64,000 nucleotides of DNA, from contig NZ_BJNW01000005.1 in NCBI RefSeq assembly GCF_006539885.1, positions 62,001-126,000 on the forward strand, read 5' to 3'. This DNA comes from Kocuria varians (lineage in GTDB: Bacteria > Actinomycetota > Actinomycetes > Actinomycetales > Micrococcaceae). Of the stretch, positions 47,697 through 58,830 are shown in pieces (within the stretch, counting starts at the first letter, position 1; every line of letters starts with the position of its first letter). The translations under genes were made by a program, and so were the position numbers. The notes beneath the pieces were generated by a model. That model ran no database searches. It was given only the letters and a program-made list of their open reading frames with translations, and was not told the DNA's origin.

Positions 47697-49139
47697 TCAG
47701 CGCTTCCGCGCCCGCGTGCCCGTCTGCGCACGACGCCGCGGCGTCGTCCTCTCCGGCGGCACGACGGCCGCCGCCACGCCCTTGGAGACCTTCGTGACCA
47801 GGCGCTCGAGCGGGCCGTTGCCCACCGCCTTCTGCCAGGCCACCGCGAACAGTGCCGCGACCACCACCTGCACGAAGTACCAGAACCACGGCGCACCGTC
47901 CGTCCACACGAACGCCAGGAACACCAGGTGGCTCACGTACAGGGTCAGCGTCATGGAGCCCATGGCACCGAGCCAGGTCAGCCACTTGCCGATCACGCGG
48001 CTGAGCAGCAGGAACGCCCCCAGGGCGATCATGGCCATGCCGGCGCTCTCGGCCAGCGCGAACGGGGTGTTCGTGTGCGGGCCGGAGAGCAGCAGCCACA
48101 GGTTCGTGGTGTTCGGCATCTGGGGGTCCGGGCCGAAGAGCTGGATGTTCCAGACGTCCTCCCACGTCATCCACGGGGTGGCGTCCACCAGGGCCTCCTC
48201 GAGGTCGAAGCGCCACAGCATCAGCATGGCCACGCCCTTGCCGATCGCGGCCACCACCGCACCCACGATCACGAGCAGCACCTGCACGCGGTCGCGGGAC
48301 AGCGGCATCCGGCCAAGGGCCATGCCCAGGCAGATGAACGTCATCCACGGCAGCGCGGGGTAGGTGCCCGTCAGGAACAGCTCCGCGAGCACGGCCCCGG
48401 GATCGGTGAACAGTGCCACGAAGCCCGGGTTGCCGTACACGTGCGCCGGCAGCACCGAGAGGGACCACTGCATGAAGAACGGCATGACCACCGCGAAGAA
48501 CACGGAGGAGGCCAGCAGCCACCGCACGCTCAGCAGCGTGAACGGGATGGCCACCAGGAACATCAGGCCGTAGTAGATCAGGATGTTGAAGACCGGCAGG
48601 TCCAGGAAGTTGACCGTCATGCCGATCAGGAACAGCACGATCGCACGCACCAGGATCGAGACCCGGGCCCGGCGCCCGTCACGGCCCGTGCGGGGGTGGC
48701 GGCCACCGGTCATGAAGGCGAGGCTCACACCGGCGAGCATCGCGAACAGCGCCGCGGAGTGACCCGCGAACAGCGTCCACTCCAGGGAGGGGTCGTCCTC
48801 CGGGCCCACGGTCGAGGGCAGCACGTGCACCGCGATCATGCCGATCAGCGCGAAGCCACGGGCCACGTCCACACCCATGATGCGGCGCTTCGTGCGCCGC
48901 CCGTCCGCGCTGGTCACGTTGCGGGTGACCGCCCCCTGGCGGGGCGCGGAGGTCGAGCGCGGGGGCGCGGTGACCACCGGGGTGGCCTGCGTCCACAGAC
49001 CGCTCTCCGCGGCCGTGCGGCCCTCATCTCCGCGGTCCCCGAGCCACACCTCGCGCGGTGGGCGCGGCCCCGGCTGCGGGCGCTGCCCGACGGGGAGGTC
49101 GCCCTCCACGACGTCCTCGTTCACACTGTGCTGCGTCAT
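47697..49139 (-). CDS. Multi-pass membrane protein, HGSNAT/DUF418-like acyltransferase
   Basis: A 480-residue membrane protein with a disordered N-terminus of about 85 residues, then MGVDVARGFALIGMIAVHVLPS, a signature of the heparan-alpha-glucosaminide acetyltransferase/DUF418/YeiB-like superfamily, and about 10 hydrophobic segments. It may acylate an extracytoplasmic product. The ATG overlaps the NRPS stop (ATGA, 49136-49139), so the two are coupled and it probably acts on, or exports, the NRPS product; this is inference. A basic, Arg-rich tail ends the protein. Confidence 0.8.
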   Translation of the reverse strand: MTQHSVNEDVVEGDLPVGQRPQPGPRPPREVWLGDRGDEGRTAAESGLWTQATPVVTAPPRSTSAPRQGAVTRNVTSADGRRTKRRIMGVDVARGFALIGMIAVHVLPSTVGPEDDPSLEWTLFAGHSAALFAMLAGVSLAFMTGGRHPRTGRDGRRARVSILVRAIVLFLIGMTVNFLDLPVFNILIYYGLMFLVAIPFTLLSVRWLLASSVFFAVVMPFFMQWSLSVLPAHVYGNPGFVALFTDPGAVLAELFLTGTYPALPWMTFICLGMALGRMPLSRDRVQVLLVIVGAVVAAIGKGVAMLMLWRFDLEEALVDATPWMTWEDVWNIQLFGPDPQMPNTTNLWLLLSGPHTNTPFALAESAGMAMIALGAFLLLSRVIGKWLTWLGAMGSMTLTLYVSHLVFLAFVWTDGAPWFWYFVQVVVAALFAVAWQKAVGNGPLERLVTKVSKGVAAAVVPPERTTPRRRAQTGTRARKR

Positions 49140-52100
49140 TCGCTGGCTCCCTCGTGGTGGGTGGTGGCGTCCCCGAGGGGCATGGTCACCGTTCGGGTCG
49201 ACGGCGCCGCGGTGGAGCCCGCGGACCGCTGCGGCTCCGCGGCGCTCGCGGCACTCGTGGTTCCGGCGCCGTCCGAGCCGGTGCCGGCGGTGGGCGGTGC
49301 CGGGGTGGGCACCACCAGGGCGCTGACCACCTGGTCACCCGGCTCGAGGTGCCGGATGGGGTTGCCGCCCCAGTTGCCGTCCGAGGGGACCGTCTCCTGG
49401 CGCATCACCAACGAGCCCGGAGCCACCGTGGTGCGCTCCTCGATCGTGGCGCCCGGCAGCACGAAGCTGTTGGGGCCCAGGGTGGAGCCCCTGCGCATGG
49501 TCACCGGCTCCATCCGCATGATGCGGTCGTGGAACAGGTGGGTCTGCAGCACCGTGCCGCGGTTCACGGACACGTTGTCCTTCAGGTGCACGAGGTCGAA
49601 CTCGGGCAGCCACCAGGTCTCGCACCACACGCTGCGCCCCACCTCGGAGCCCATCAGGCGCGCCCACACATTGAACATGGGTGAACCCACGCTCAGGCGG
49701 ATCATGGAGGGCACGGCCAGGGACTCGGCGAAGACGTCCGTGAGCTCGTTGCGCCACACGAAGGAGCTGAACAGCGGACGCTCCGAGGGCCGGAAGCGGC
49801 CCATCAGCGCCCACTTCACGAGCACGGGCACCAGGCACGCGAGCGTGCTGGCCACCGTGAGCACCACACCGGCCCACGCGAACGCGGCGAGCACGCCGTC
49901 GAGCCCCATGCCGTGAGACATGTAGACCTCGGTCAGCACGTACACGATCATCAGGTCCAGCCAGGCGGAGACCATGGCCGGCAGGAAGCGGAAGCACTCC
50001 ACGAACGCGCGGGCGGCCTTGAGCCGGCGCTGCGGCTGGAACGTGGACTCGGAGTCCGCCTCGGTCTTGGCGCGGGCGATCGGCTCCGCGGTGCGGCCCA
50101 GCCAGGAGGAACCTGCCGGGGCGTGGTACGGCGCCGAGCTGAGCACGGCCACGAGGGCGTCCGCCGGCAGGTCCCGGTCAGGACCCACGATGCCGGAGTT
50201 GCCCACGAACGTGCGCTCGCCGATCACCGAGGTGCCCACGTGCAGCCAGCCGAAGCCGGCGCGGTGGGAGGTCACCAGGGCGTGGTCCGCGAGGAACGAG
50301 CCGTCCTTCAGCGTGGTCAGGTGCGGGATGGTCTCCGCGGTGGAGATCTCCACGTTGTGGCCCACCTTCGCACCGAGCAGGCGCATGAACCACGGGGTGA
50401 TGCACGAGGCGTAGATCGGGTAGGTGGAGATCAGCGTGCGCTGCATGAGGGTCTCCGTGAGCCACATGGCCCAGCCCACCGTGCTCTCCTGCGGGAAGTA
50501 GCCCGGGACGATCTTCCCGGCCAGCAGCCGCACGATCGCGACGACGAGCAGCAGCCACACCACGGCCGTGACGACCGTGAACACCGGGACCCACACGGCC
50601 ACGATGGGGAACACGATCTCGTACTCCTGGATGTGGATCACGCGGGTGAGCACGATCAGCGCGCCGGGGATCAGCGCGATCAGCGGCAGCAAACCCACGA
50701 GCACCGTGCCGAGGCAGTACATGAGGTAGGAGCGTCCTGCGCCCCAGGTCTTCAGACCGCCGGTGGACTCCGGGGAGCCCTCCGGCCAGGTCAGTCCGGC
50801 CGTGCCCCGGTGGCGCAGCGGGGACCCGCCCCACAGCTCCCCGTCCGGGATGCTGTGGGTGACGTGCGAGCCGGGCAGCACCTCGGCGCCGTCGCCCACG
50901 CGCGTACCCGGGTCCATCAGGGTGCGGGTGCCCACGCGGGCGTTGTCGCCGACCTCGATGGCACCGACGTGGAAGACGTCGCCGTCGAGCCAGTAGCCCG
51001 CGAGGTCGGACTCGAACTCCACGGTGGAGTGCGCGCCCACGCTCACCAGACCGGTCACGGGCGGCGTGTGGTACAGGTGCGCCCCCTTGCCGATCCTGTT
51101 GCCGAACAGGCGGTGCAGTCCGCGCGCCATGGGTGTGCCGGTGAGGACGTCGTACTTGTTGTAGACCACCACGCGCTCGGCGGCCCACACGCGCACGTGG
51201 TTCCAGCTGCCGCGCGGGTAGTGCCCGGGTTTCAGCCCGGCGGTGAGCAGCCGCACCGTGGCGGCGCCGATCAGCACGCGCCCGGGCAGGGAGAACATCA
51301 CGAGCCAGCCCACGATCAACGGCAGCAGCGGGGGCCTGGGCACCCAGCCGGCGTCCGCGACGACCGCCAGGATCCACACGACGATGATCGAGCCGACCAC
51401 GTAGCGGAAGCCGTTGAGCACGTTCAGGGCCAGCAGGAACAGCCCCTGCAGCCACCCGGCCGATGCCGGGATGGGCTCCGGGTCCCGCTTGACGTCGTGG
51501 GACTCCACCAGCGTGGCCAGGTAGCCGGCCATGGACTCCAGGGTGGGGTGCGAGTAGATCTTGGCGATCTCGGTGTCCGGGTGCGTCCTGCGCAGCGCGG
51601 AGACCAGGCGCGCGAGCGCCACGGAGCTGCCGCCCATCGCGAAGAAGTCGCTGTCCGCGGTGAAGGGCAGCGGGCCGAGCTGGTCCGCCCACAGCTCCGC
51701 GAGCCAGGCGAGGTCACCCTCGAGCGGCGCGGAGCCGTCGTCGTTCGTGGTGGGCAGCGGCCAGGGCAGGGCCTTGCGGTCCACCTTGCCGGAGGTCTTC
51801 ATGGGCAGCTCGTCCATGAGGCACAGCGCCGGGACCATGCCGCCGGGCAGGCGCTCCACGAGCCAGCGGCGGGCCTCGGAGAGGTCCACGGAGCCCTCGA
51901 ACTCGGGCACGAGGTAGCCGGCGATCACGCTGCCGCCGCCCGGGGTGGAGTGCACGGCGCACGCGCCGAGCTTCACGCCGGGGACCTCGGTCATCTGGTT
52001 GTCGATCTCGCCGAGCTCGATGCGCCGCCCGGAGACCTTGACCTGGTCGTCCGCGCGCCCGGCGAAGACGATGCCCTCTTTCTCGGCACGCACCACGTCC

Positions 52101-53274
52101 CCGGAGCGGTAGGCACGGTCCCAGCCCAGGGAATCGAGCGGCGCGTACTTCTCGGCGTCCTTGGCCGGGTCCAGGTAGCGGCCCAGACCCACGCCGCCGA
52201 TGATCAGCTCGCCGGTCTCCCCCACGCGACGGGCTCGCCCGCGGCGTCGACGACGGCCAGCTCCCACCCGGGCACGGCCAGGCCGATGCGGATGGGGGCC
52301 TCGCCGTTGAGCAGGGCGCCAGTAGCGATCACGGTGGCCTCGGTGGGGCCGTACGTGTTCCAGACCTCGCGGCCCGGGCGCACGAGGTGCTTGGTGAGCT
52401 CCAGCGGGCAGGCCTCGCCGCCGAAGATCAGCAGGCGCACGCGGTCCAGGGCCTCGCTGGGCCACAGGGAGGCCAGCGTGGGGACGGTGGAGACCGCGGT
52501 GATCTGCTTGTCCACGATCCACTGGCCGAGGTCCGGGCCGGAGCGCACAATCTTGCGCGGTGCGGGCACCAGGGTGGCGCCGTGGCGCCACGCGAGCCAC
52601 ATCTCCTCGCACGAGGCGTCGAACGCCACGGAGAGCCCGGCCATCACGCGGTCACCGGGGGCCAGCGGGCGGCGCTGCAGGTACATCTGGGACTCGGCGT
52701 CCACGAGGGCCGCGGCGGAGCGGTGGCTGATGGCCACGCCCTTGGGCTTGCCGGTGGAGCCCGAGGTGAAGATGATCCAGGCGTCGTCGCGGGTGCGCGG
52801 CGTCTCGGTCTGCTCACCGGCGGCAACGGCGGGGTTGCGGGTCAGTTCCAGACCCTGGCCGAAGACGGCGGCGACGCCGGCCTCCTCCCACACCGTGTTG
52901 GCGCGCTCGTCCGGGTCGTCCCAGTCCACCGGCACGTAGGCCGCGCCGGCGAAGAGGGTCGCGAGGATCGCGATGTAGAGGTCGACGCCGCCCGAGGGCA
53001 CGCGGATGCCCACGCGGTCACCGCGGCCGATGCCCAGGTCCCACAGGCGCTGCACGTGCGTCTCGATGCGGTCCTCGAGCTCGCCGTAGGGCACGCTCTC
53101 GTCCTCGTCCTCGAGCGCGATCGCGTCCGGGTACTGCTCGACGGTGTCCAGGACGATGTCCACCAGGGTCCGCGGTGCGGGTGGCTGCTCCACCGGGTAC
53201 ACCGCACGGTCCGGGCCGGCGCCCGCACCCGCGGTGGCCGGATGGGCCCCGCTGCTCTGTTCTTGGCTGTCCAC
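49136..53274 (-). pseudogene. Pls/PosA-family NRPS (A-T-membrane domain), split by a one-base frameshift
   Basis: Resembles epsilon-poly-L-lysine synthetase-type NRPSs. An adenylation domain (FTSGSTGKPKGVAISH, NTYGPTEATVIA, RSGDVV, then KTSGKVDRKAL), a thiolation domain (FFAMGGSSVAL) and a C-terminal region of about 850 residues with six or so membrane segments and hexapeptide-like beta-helix repeats. There is no classical condensation domain. The frame breaks at a run of five C on the plus strand (52219-52223): one more G on the minus strand restores VAWGETGELIIGG. GTG 53274 (GGGGGAG upstream) is the likely start. An acidic residue (Glu) at the position equivalent to 239 of GrsA suggests a basic amino acid substrate. 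Confidence 0.85.
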
Positions 53275-53514
53275 TACGTGTAGCTCCCCCTCGCTGAGGA
53301 CCGATGGGGCAGGAGGAGACGCACGTGTCCCTCGGATACGAGACTCGTGAAGGCGGATGTTTCTTGTGACGTCGACCAGGTCCCCCGACCTCGACGACAG
53401 CGCGACATCCTGCGAACGCGGCATTGTGCCCGGTGCATTGCGGGGGTCGCATCCCCGCTGGTGGGCCCGCGTTTCCGGGGGCGCATCACCCGGGTCACAA
53501 GGATTCCGGTCGGG

Positions 53515-54444
53515 TTACTCGTCCGTAAGAAGGTTGTCCAGTATCGTGGAATCCGGCATGTTGAAGTGGTTGTGCCCCGGCATGAGGGACAATTGTGTGC
53601 GTTTGAATCCAGATTTCTCGTAGAAACGCTGTCCCTCGCGGGCGGCGCGCACGGCGTTGAAATCTGAATTCGGATCGGTGCCGTCGTCGTCCTCGCCCGC
53701 GTACCACCGCATCAGGAGGTCCTGCTTCTGCGCGCTCGTCGCGGGCGAGTCCAGGGAGTCGGGCGCCCCGCCGCCGCCGACCATCGCCGCGCCGCCGGTC
53801 ACCAGGTCACGGGCGCTGCTGAGCACCCCGTAGCTGAGCATCTCCGCACCGCCGGAGTAGCCGATCCAGGAGACCCGGTCGCGCTGCACCGGCAGATCCG
53901 GCAGCAGGCGCTCCTGCACGAGCGCCCGCAGCCAGCGCAGGTTCGGCCGCAGCTCCTCCCACCACGTGCACGCTCCGCGGCAGTCCGGGGTCAGCGGCAC
54001 CACCAGGAGGTCGTTGTGGGAAGCTGCCACGGCGGCCAGGCAGGTCGTGCGCCCACCGGGCTCGGAGTACTCGGCCCCGCCGTCGCCGTGCAGGTCCACC
54101 ACGAGGCCCACCGGGCGGCGCGTGTCCACCCCGCCGTCGAGCACGTGGTACTTGCTCGTCACCCCGCGGGAGGTGAACGTCTGCTGCAGCGCGCCGAGCG
54201 CACCGGCCTGCGTCTGGTCCTCGTCCGTGTCCCGGGTGGGCAGGGTGACGGTGTGCGGATGGGCACGGGGATCGTCCGAGGACAGCCCGTAGGTCGTGCA
54301 GTCGGTGGTGGGAGCGTCGGCGGAGCGCAACGGGTTCACGGCGACGACCACGGCGGAGGCGATCAGCACCAGCAGCAGGGCCAGCACCGAGATCAGCCGC
54401 CAGCCGGGGCGTCGGGCGCCCGTCCTCGAGGGAGCGGTGGGCAT
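53515..54444 (-). CDS. Secreted or membrane-anchored alpha/beta hydrolase
   Basis: A 309-residue protein with one N-terminal hydrophobic segment (residues 15-37) that is a signal or anchor. The outside part has VDLHGDGG (oxyanion region), the nucleophile motif GYSGGAEML and a likely catalytic histidine in PGHNHFNMPD. It resembles poly-hydroxyalkanoate depolymerase-like esterases or peptidases; substrate unknown. The ATG at 54444 has a -10-like TACGAT 9 bases upstream and no ribosome site, so it may be leaderless. It lies directly upstream of the NRPS on the same strand. Confidence 0.78.
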   Translation of the reverse strand: MPTAPSRTGARRPGWRLISVLALLLVLIASAVVVAVNPLRSADAPTTDCTTYGLSSDDPRAHPHTVTLPTRDTDEDQTQAGALGALQQTFTSRGVTSKYHVLDGGVDTRRPVGLVVDLHGDGGAEYSEPGGRTTCLAAVAASHNDLLVVPLTPDCRGACTWWEELRPNLRWLRALVQERLLPDLPVQRDRVSWIGYSGGAEMLSYGVLSSARDLVTGGAAMVGGGGAPDSLDSPATSAQKQDLLMRWYAGEDDDGTDPNSDFNAVRAAREGQRFYEKSGFKRTQLSLMPGHNHFNMPDSTILDNLLTDE

Positions 54445-54625
54445 GGCGGAAATCGTACCCCTCAGCCCGCTGATCACCTGTGTCGTCGTCCGGGGCCGGC
54501 TCCCGGTGCCAGACACAGCGGCGGCACAGCCTCGCCCTGATCCCGGCACAGCACCCGTTCCTAGCGTGGAACACGTCAAGCAGCCGGGACACAGCACCGG
54601 CGCCACCACGAACGGGAGACCCGCC

Positions 54626-55948
54626 ATGAAGATCCTCTCCACGACCGCCGCCTGGACCGCGACCCTCGCGCTCTCCTCGAGCCTGCTGCTCAGCGGGTGC
54701 TCGGTACCCGCCGCGGACACGGCCTCGGCCACCACGGCCGTGACGACGTCGTCGGCCAGCGCCACCACCACGACCTCCGACTCGGACACCGGCGACGGCT
54801 CGACCACAGCAAGCACCATCTCCGAGACCGCCCAGGCTGCCCAGGCGTTCCTGGACACGCTCACGGACGAGCAGAAGGAGCAGATGGTCTACGCCTACGA
54901 CGACGAGACCAGGACGACCTCCTGGTCCAACTTCCCCGTGACGTTCGTGGACCGCGCCGGTCTGAACCTCACCGATCTGAGCGACGAGCAGCGGGCCGCG
55001 GCGCTGAAGGTCCTGAAGGCGCTGCTCAGCGACGAGGGCTACCAGACGGTCGAGGACATCATGGGCGGGGACGAGTACCTCGCGGAGAACAGCTCGAGCA
55101 CCGAGGACTCGCTGGGTCAGTACTACATCGCCTTCTTCGGCGACCCGTCCGACTCGAGCGCGTGGGAGGTGCAGTTCGGCGGCCACCACCTGGGCATCAA
55201 TGCGACCCTGGACGGCTCCGCGAACGACATCACGTTCGCCCCGACCCACCTGGGTTCGCAGCCGGCGGTGTACGAGAGCGAGGACGGCACCGAGGTGCAG
55301 CCGCTGTCCGGGATGTACGAGACGGCGTTCGCGTTCTACGACAGTCTCACGGGCGAGCAGAAGGCCGAGCTCTACCAGGGCGAGGAACTCGCAACCATGC
55401 AGTGCGCCCCCGGCAGCACGTGCGACTACCCCACGGGCACCGGGCTGAAGGGCTCGGAGCTCACGGACGAGCAGAAGGACCTGCTGCTGGACGTCGTCTC
55501 CCAGTGGGTGGGCCTCGCGGACGAGGAGACCACCGAGGCCGAGCTCGCCAAGATCAAGGCCTCCCTGGACGACACCTACGTCAACTGGTCCGGTGCCACC
55601 GAGTACGACATGTCCCAGGGCGACGGCATCTACTTCCAGATCTCCGGCCCGGACGTCTACATCGAGTTCGCGGACCAGGCGGGCTCCGCCGGTGCGGACG
55701 TGGACGGCGTGACGACCTCCGGGTGGGGCCACATCCACACGATCTACCGCGACCCCCAGAACGACTACGCGAACAGCGTGGAGCAGCAGGAGGGCTCGGG
55801 CCCCGGCGCCATGGGTGCGGGCGGTCCTGGCGCCGGCGCACCGGGCGAGATGGGCACCGGCGAGTCCACGGAGTCCTCCGATTCCTCCGGGACCTCGGAG
55901 TCGAGCGGGACCTCGGACTCCTCCGCGGCGGCGGACCAGGGCGCCTGA
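54626..55948 (+). CDS. DUF3500-family lipoprotein
   Basis: A 440-residue exported lipoprotein: hydrophobic signal with lipobox LLSGC (Cys25), a Thr/Ser-rich spacer to about residue 65, then a DUF3500-like domain (FLDTLTDEQKEQMVYAYDDETRTTSWSNFP region, GQYYIAFFGDPS, GGHHLGINAT). The C-terminal 60 residues are Gly/Ser/Glu-rich. DUF3500 proteins have no settled function. The ATG has GGGAG upstream. It is divergent from the hydrolase gene and shares a 181-base promoter region with it. Confidence 0.85.
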   Translation: MKILSTTAAWTATLALSSSLLLSGCSVPAADTASATTAVTTSSASATTTTSDSDTGDGSTTASTISETAQAAQAFLDTLTDEQKEQMVYAYDDETRTTSWSNFPVTFVDRAGLNLTDLSDEQRAAALKVLKALLSDEGYQTVEDIMGGDEYLAENSSSTEDSLGQYYIAFFGDPSDSSAWEVQFGGHHLGINATLDGSANDITFAPTHLGSQPAVYESEDGTEVQPLSGMYETAFAFYDSLTGEQKAELYQGEELATMQCAPGSTCDYPTGTGLKGSELTDEQKDLLLDVVSQWVGLADEETTEAELAKIKASLDDTYVNWSGATEYDMSQGDGIYFQISGPDVYIEFADQAGSAGADVDGVTTSGWGHIHTIYRDPQNDYANSVEQQEGSGPGAMGAGGPGAGAPGEMGTGESTESSDSSGTSESSGTSDSSAAADQGA

Positions 55949-56236
55949 CGCGGATTTCCCCCGGTCACAGCGGGCGGGTTCTCCCACAGGCCGCCCGCGG
56001 TCCACGACGACGGCGCTCCCTGCCTCCCAGCCCCGTGAAGACGATGACGCAGGCCACGCACGGGACCACCAGCACCGGCAGGGCGCACACGCGCAGGGGC
56101 CCGTCCAGCCCGAGGGTGCGCACGAGCACCTGGTGCACGGTCGTGACGGCAACGGATAGGGTGACCGGGCAGTCGCTGGCGGGCGAGGATTCGCTCTCCC
56201 CGCCCGCCCCCAGAGCCGAAGGACCGTTCACCGCCC

Positions 56237-57277
56237 ATGCCCGCGCGGAACGCCGCAGACGACGACTCCCCCGCACCGGCCACCGCACCCGCGCGCGGCA
56301 CCGGTCACCGGATCACCCGCCGCGAGGTGCTCACCGCCACGGCGCTGGTGTTCGTGGGGTCCGGGTGCATCCAGCTGTCCTCCGCGATCTCCTCGACCCT
56401 CTTCGCGTCCTACGGAACCGCGGGGACGAGCGGGCTGCGGATGCTGATCGCCGCGGCGCTGCTGCTCGTGCTCGTGCTCGTGCGCCCGAGGCTGCGCGGG
56501 CGCACCCGCGGCGAGTGGCTGGGCATCGTGGTCTACGGCGGCGCCATGGCGGCCATGAACCAGAGCCTGTACGCCGCGATCGACCGGCTGCCCCTGGGCG
56601 TGGCCGTGACGCTGGAGTTCCTCGGGCCGTGCGCCGTGGCGCTGATGGCCTCCCGCAAGGTCAAGGAGGGAGCGTGCGCGCTGCTCTCCCTGGGCGGCGT
56701 GGCCCTGATCTCCGCGGGCCCCACCGGGTACTCCGACCTCGCGGGCTACGTGGCGGGGCTGCTCGCGGCCACGTTCTTCGGGCTCTACACGCTGTTCGCC
56801 GCGAAGGTGGGCAAGGCCGGTGGCGGGCTCGACGGCGTCGCCCTCTCCGTCACCGTGGCCGCCCTCGCCACGCTGCCTTTCGCCGCACCGCTGCTCCCGA
56901 CCGTCCACGGCACCGACTGGGCCCTGCTCGCCGTCGCGGCGGTCATCGGCGTGGCCGTGCCCTACTCCGTGGACACCGTCGCCGGGCGGATCACCTCCGC
57001 GCGCGTGATCGGCGTGCTCTTCGCGTTCGACCCGGCCCTTGGCGCCGTGGTCGGGTACGCCGCCCTGGGCCAGGACCTGAGCCACGCGGCGCTCGCGGGC
57101 ATCGTGCTGGTCGTGGTCGCCGGTGGGCTGCTCGTCTGGTTCTCGGGTGAGGACGCTCCCGATACGGCGACGGGGCAGCCGGGCGGTGTGGACCTCGGCG
57201 CCGCGGCCGCGGCGGCCGATCTCCCGGGCGACGACGCGGCGCAGTCGCCCTCCCTGCCCCCGGCTCCGCCCGTCTAG
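56237..57277 (+). CDS. EamA-family transporter (RhtA-like amino-acid exporter)
   Basis: A 346-residue membrane protein with ten hydrophobic segments and the two-repeat DMT/EamA layout. Typical stretches are GTAGTSGLRMLIAAALLLVL, YAAIDRLPLGVAVTLEFLGP and the RhtA-like second half ITSARVIGVLFAFDPALGAV. RhtA proteins export threonine and homoserine; the substrate here is not shown. A Pro/Ala/Asp-rich tail of about 45 residues follows. The region 55949-56236 before it holds no supported gene. Confidence 0.86.
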   Translation: MPARNAADDDSPAPATAPARGTGHRITRREVLTATALVFVGSGCIQLSSAISSTLFASYGTAGTSGLRMLIAAALLLVLVLVRPRLRGRTRGEWLGIVVYGGAMAAMNQSLYAAIDRLPLGVAVTLEFLGPCAVALMASRKVKEGACALLSLGGVALISAGPTGYSDLAGYVAGLLAATFFGLYTLFAAKVGKAGGGLDGVALSVTVAALATLPFAAPLLPTVHGTDWALLAVAAVIGVAVPYSVDTVAGRITSARVIGVLFAFDPALGAVVGYAALGQDLSHAALAGIVLVVVAGGLLVWFSGEDAPDTATGQPGGVDLGAAAAAADLPGDDAAQSPSLPPAPPV

Positions 57278-57482
57278 GACATGGCCGCGAGCAGCCGGCC
57301 GCGAGCGCGGCGATCTCGTCGGCACGGGCGCTGGGGGCGTCCTCGAGGGCCAAGCGCCCGACCCCGGTGCCTCCGAACACCGAACCGTCCGCGAGGTCCC
57401 GATATCCCGGCGTTTCCCTCGGTTCCGACGACGACGCGCCCCCGCCTCCGGACGGATTTCCGCCGGTGGCTAGGGTGGACGC

Positions 57483-58783
57483 ATGAATGATTCTGCATCC
57501 TCCGGGGCGGCACGGTTGCGGCTCGGGATCGCCTTCCACGGCGACCCCTTCGACCCGGCCTCGTGGTCCGGGACCCCCGCGGGTCTCGCGGCGGCGCTGC
57601 GGGCGCAGGGGCACGACGTCGTGGGGCTCAGTGCCCGAGCGGGCGAGCGGACCGACGCCGGTCTCCAGCGCGTCCTCGCCGTCCCCCGGATGCTTCCCCG
57701 CCTGCCCGCTGTGCTGAGGGGTCAGCCGCTGCCCGAGGCCGTGGACCATGCGAAGTCCGCCGCCCGGATCGGCGCGGAGTACAGGGCGCTGGGGTCGCTG
57801 CGGATGCGTCGTGAACTGGCCCGCGCCGGGCACCTGGATGCCGTGCTGCGGCTGGGAACGTCCTTCGAGGTGCACCATCCCAGGGTCGTCACGTTCGAGG
57901 ACCTCACCGTGCGCCAGGCGATCGACGCCGGTGAGCTGGAGTGGGGCCGCGTGGGCCCGGGCACGCACCGGATGCGGCTGCGCGCCCAGCGGCGGGCCTT
58001 TCAGGAGGCCGCCGCGTGCTGCACCGCCACACCGTGGACGGCCCGTTCCGTGGTCGAGGACTACCGTGTGGACCCGGCCAAGGTCTTCCCCGTGGGCCTG
58101 GGCGCCAACCACGTGCCCGGCGAGGACCCCGGGAACGGAACCGGCGCCGGGTCGGAAGGCGACGGCGTCGTCGGCGATCCCACCGGCCGCGAGCGCGGCT
58201 TTCCCGGCGGTCACCACGCGCACAAGGACTGGAGCGTGCCCCGGTTCCTCTTCGTGGGCAAGGCGTGGGAGGGCAAGAACGGGCCCACGCTGCTGGAGGC
58301 GTTCCGCGCGCTGCGCGAGCGCGTGCCGCGGGCCCGGCTGGACCTCGTGGGCAACCACCCGCCCGTGGAGCTGCCCGGCGTGACCGGTCACGGTTTCCTG
58401 CGCACGGCCGAGCCCGGGCCGCGGCGGCTGCTCGCGCAGCTCTCCGCCCGGGCCACGTGCCTGGTGGTGCCCACCCGCTTCGAGCCGGCGGGGATCGTGC
58501 ACGTGGAGGCCGCCGCGGCCGGGGTACCGAGCATAGGCTCGGCCCTCGGTGGCGCGGCGGACATGATCGGCCCCGCGGGGCTCACCGTGGTGCCGGGGAC
58601 GCCGCGGACCTCCTGGCGGCGATGGAGCGGATGTCGAACCCGACGACGGCGCGGCGCATGGGTGAGGCGGGCCGCGCCCGCGCCCGGCTGTTCACGTGGG
58701 ACCTCGTGGCCCACCGGATGCTGCAGGCCGCCGGTCTGGAACCCCGGAACGGCGCCGCCTGGGACGGTCTGTTCTCCGGCTGA
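57483..58783 (+). pseudogene. GT4-type glycosyltransferase, frameshifted near its C-terminus
   Basis: Glycosyltransferase of about 430 residues. Visible motifs are FHGDPFDPASWSGTPAGL at the N-terminus, FLFVGKAWEGKNGPTLLEAF and PTRFEPAGIVHVEAAAAGVPSIGSALGG, including the E-x7-E-like donor motif. At a run of four G (58595-58598) the frame shifts; one extra G gives GDAADLLAAMERMSN and carries on to the stop at 58783 (AAWDGLFSG). As written, the reading frame would run on far past it. A sequencing slip in a G-run is the simplest explanation. Confidence 0.82.
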
Positions 58784-58830
58784 GCGCGGCGCCCGGGCGC
58801 ACGGGCGGGCAACGCTCTCAGCGGTGGTTC

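Noticed and set aside
55949-56236. A possible 107-residue minus-strand membrane protein between the DUF3500-like gene and the EamA gene
   Set aside because: There is no ribosome site, it overlaps the EamA start, and no family is recognisable. Not supported.
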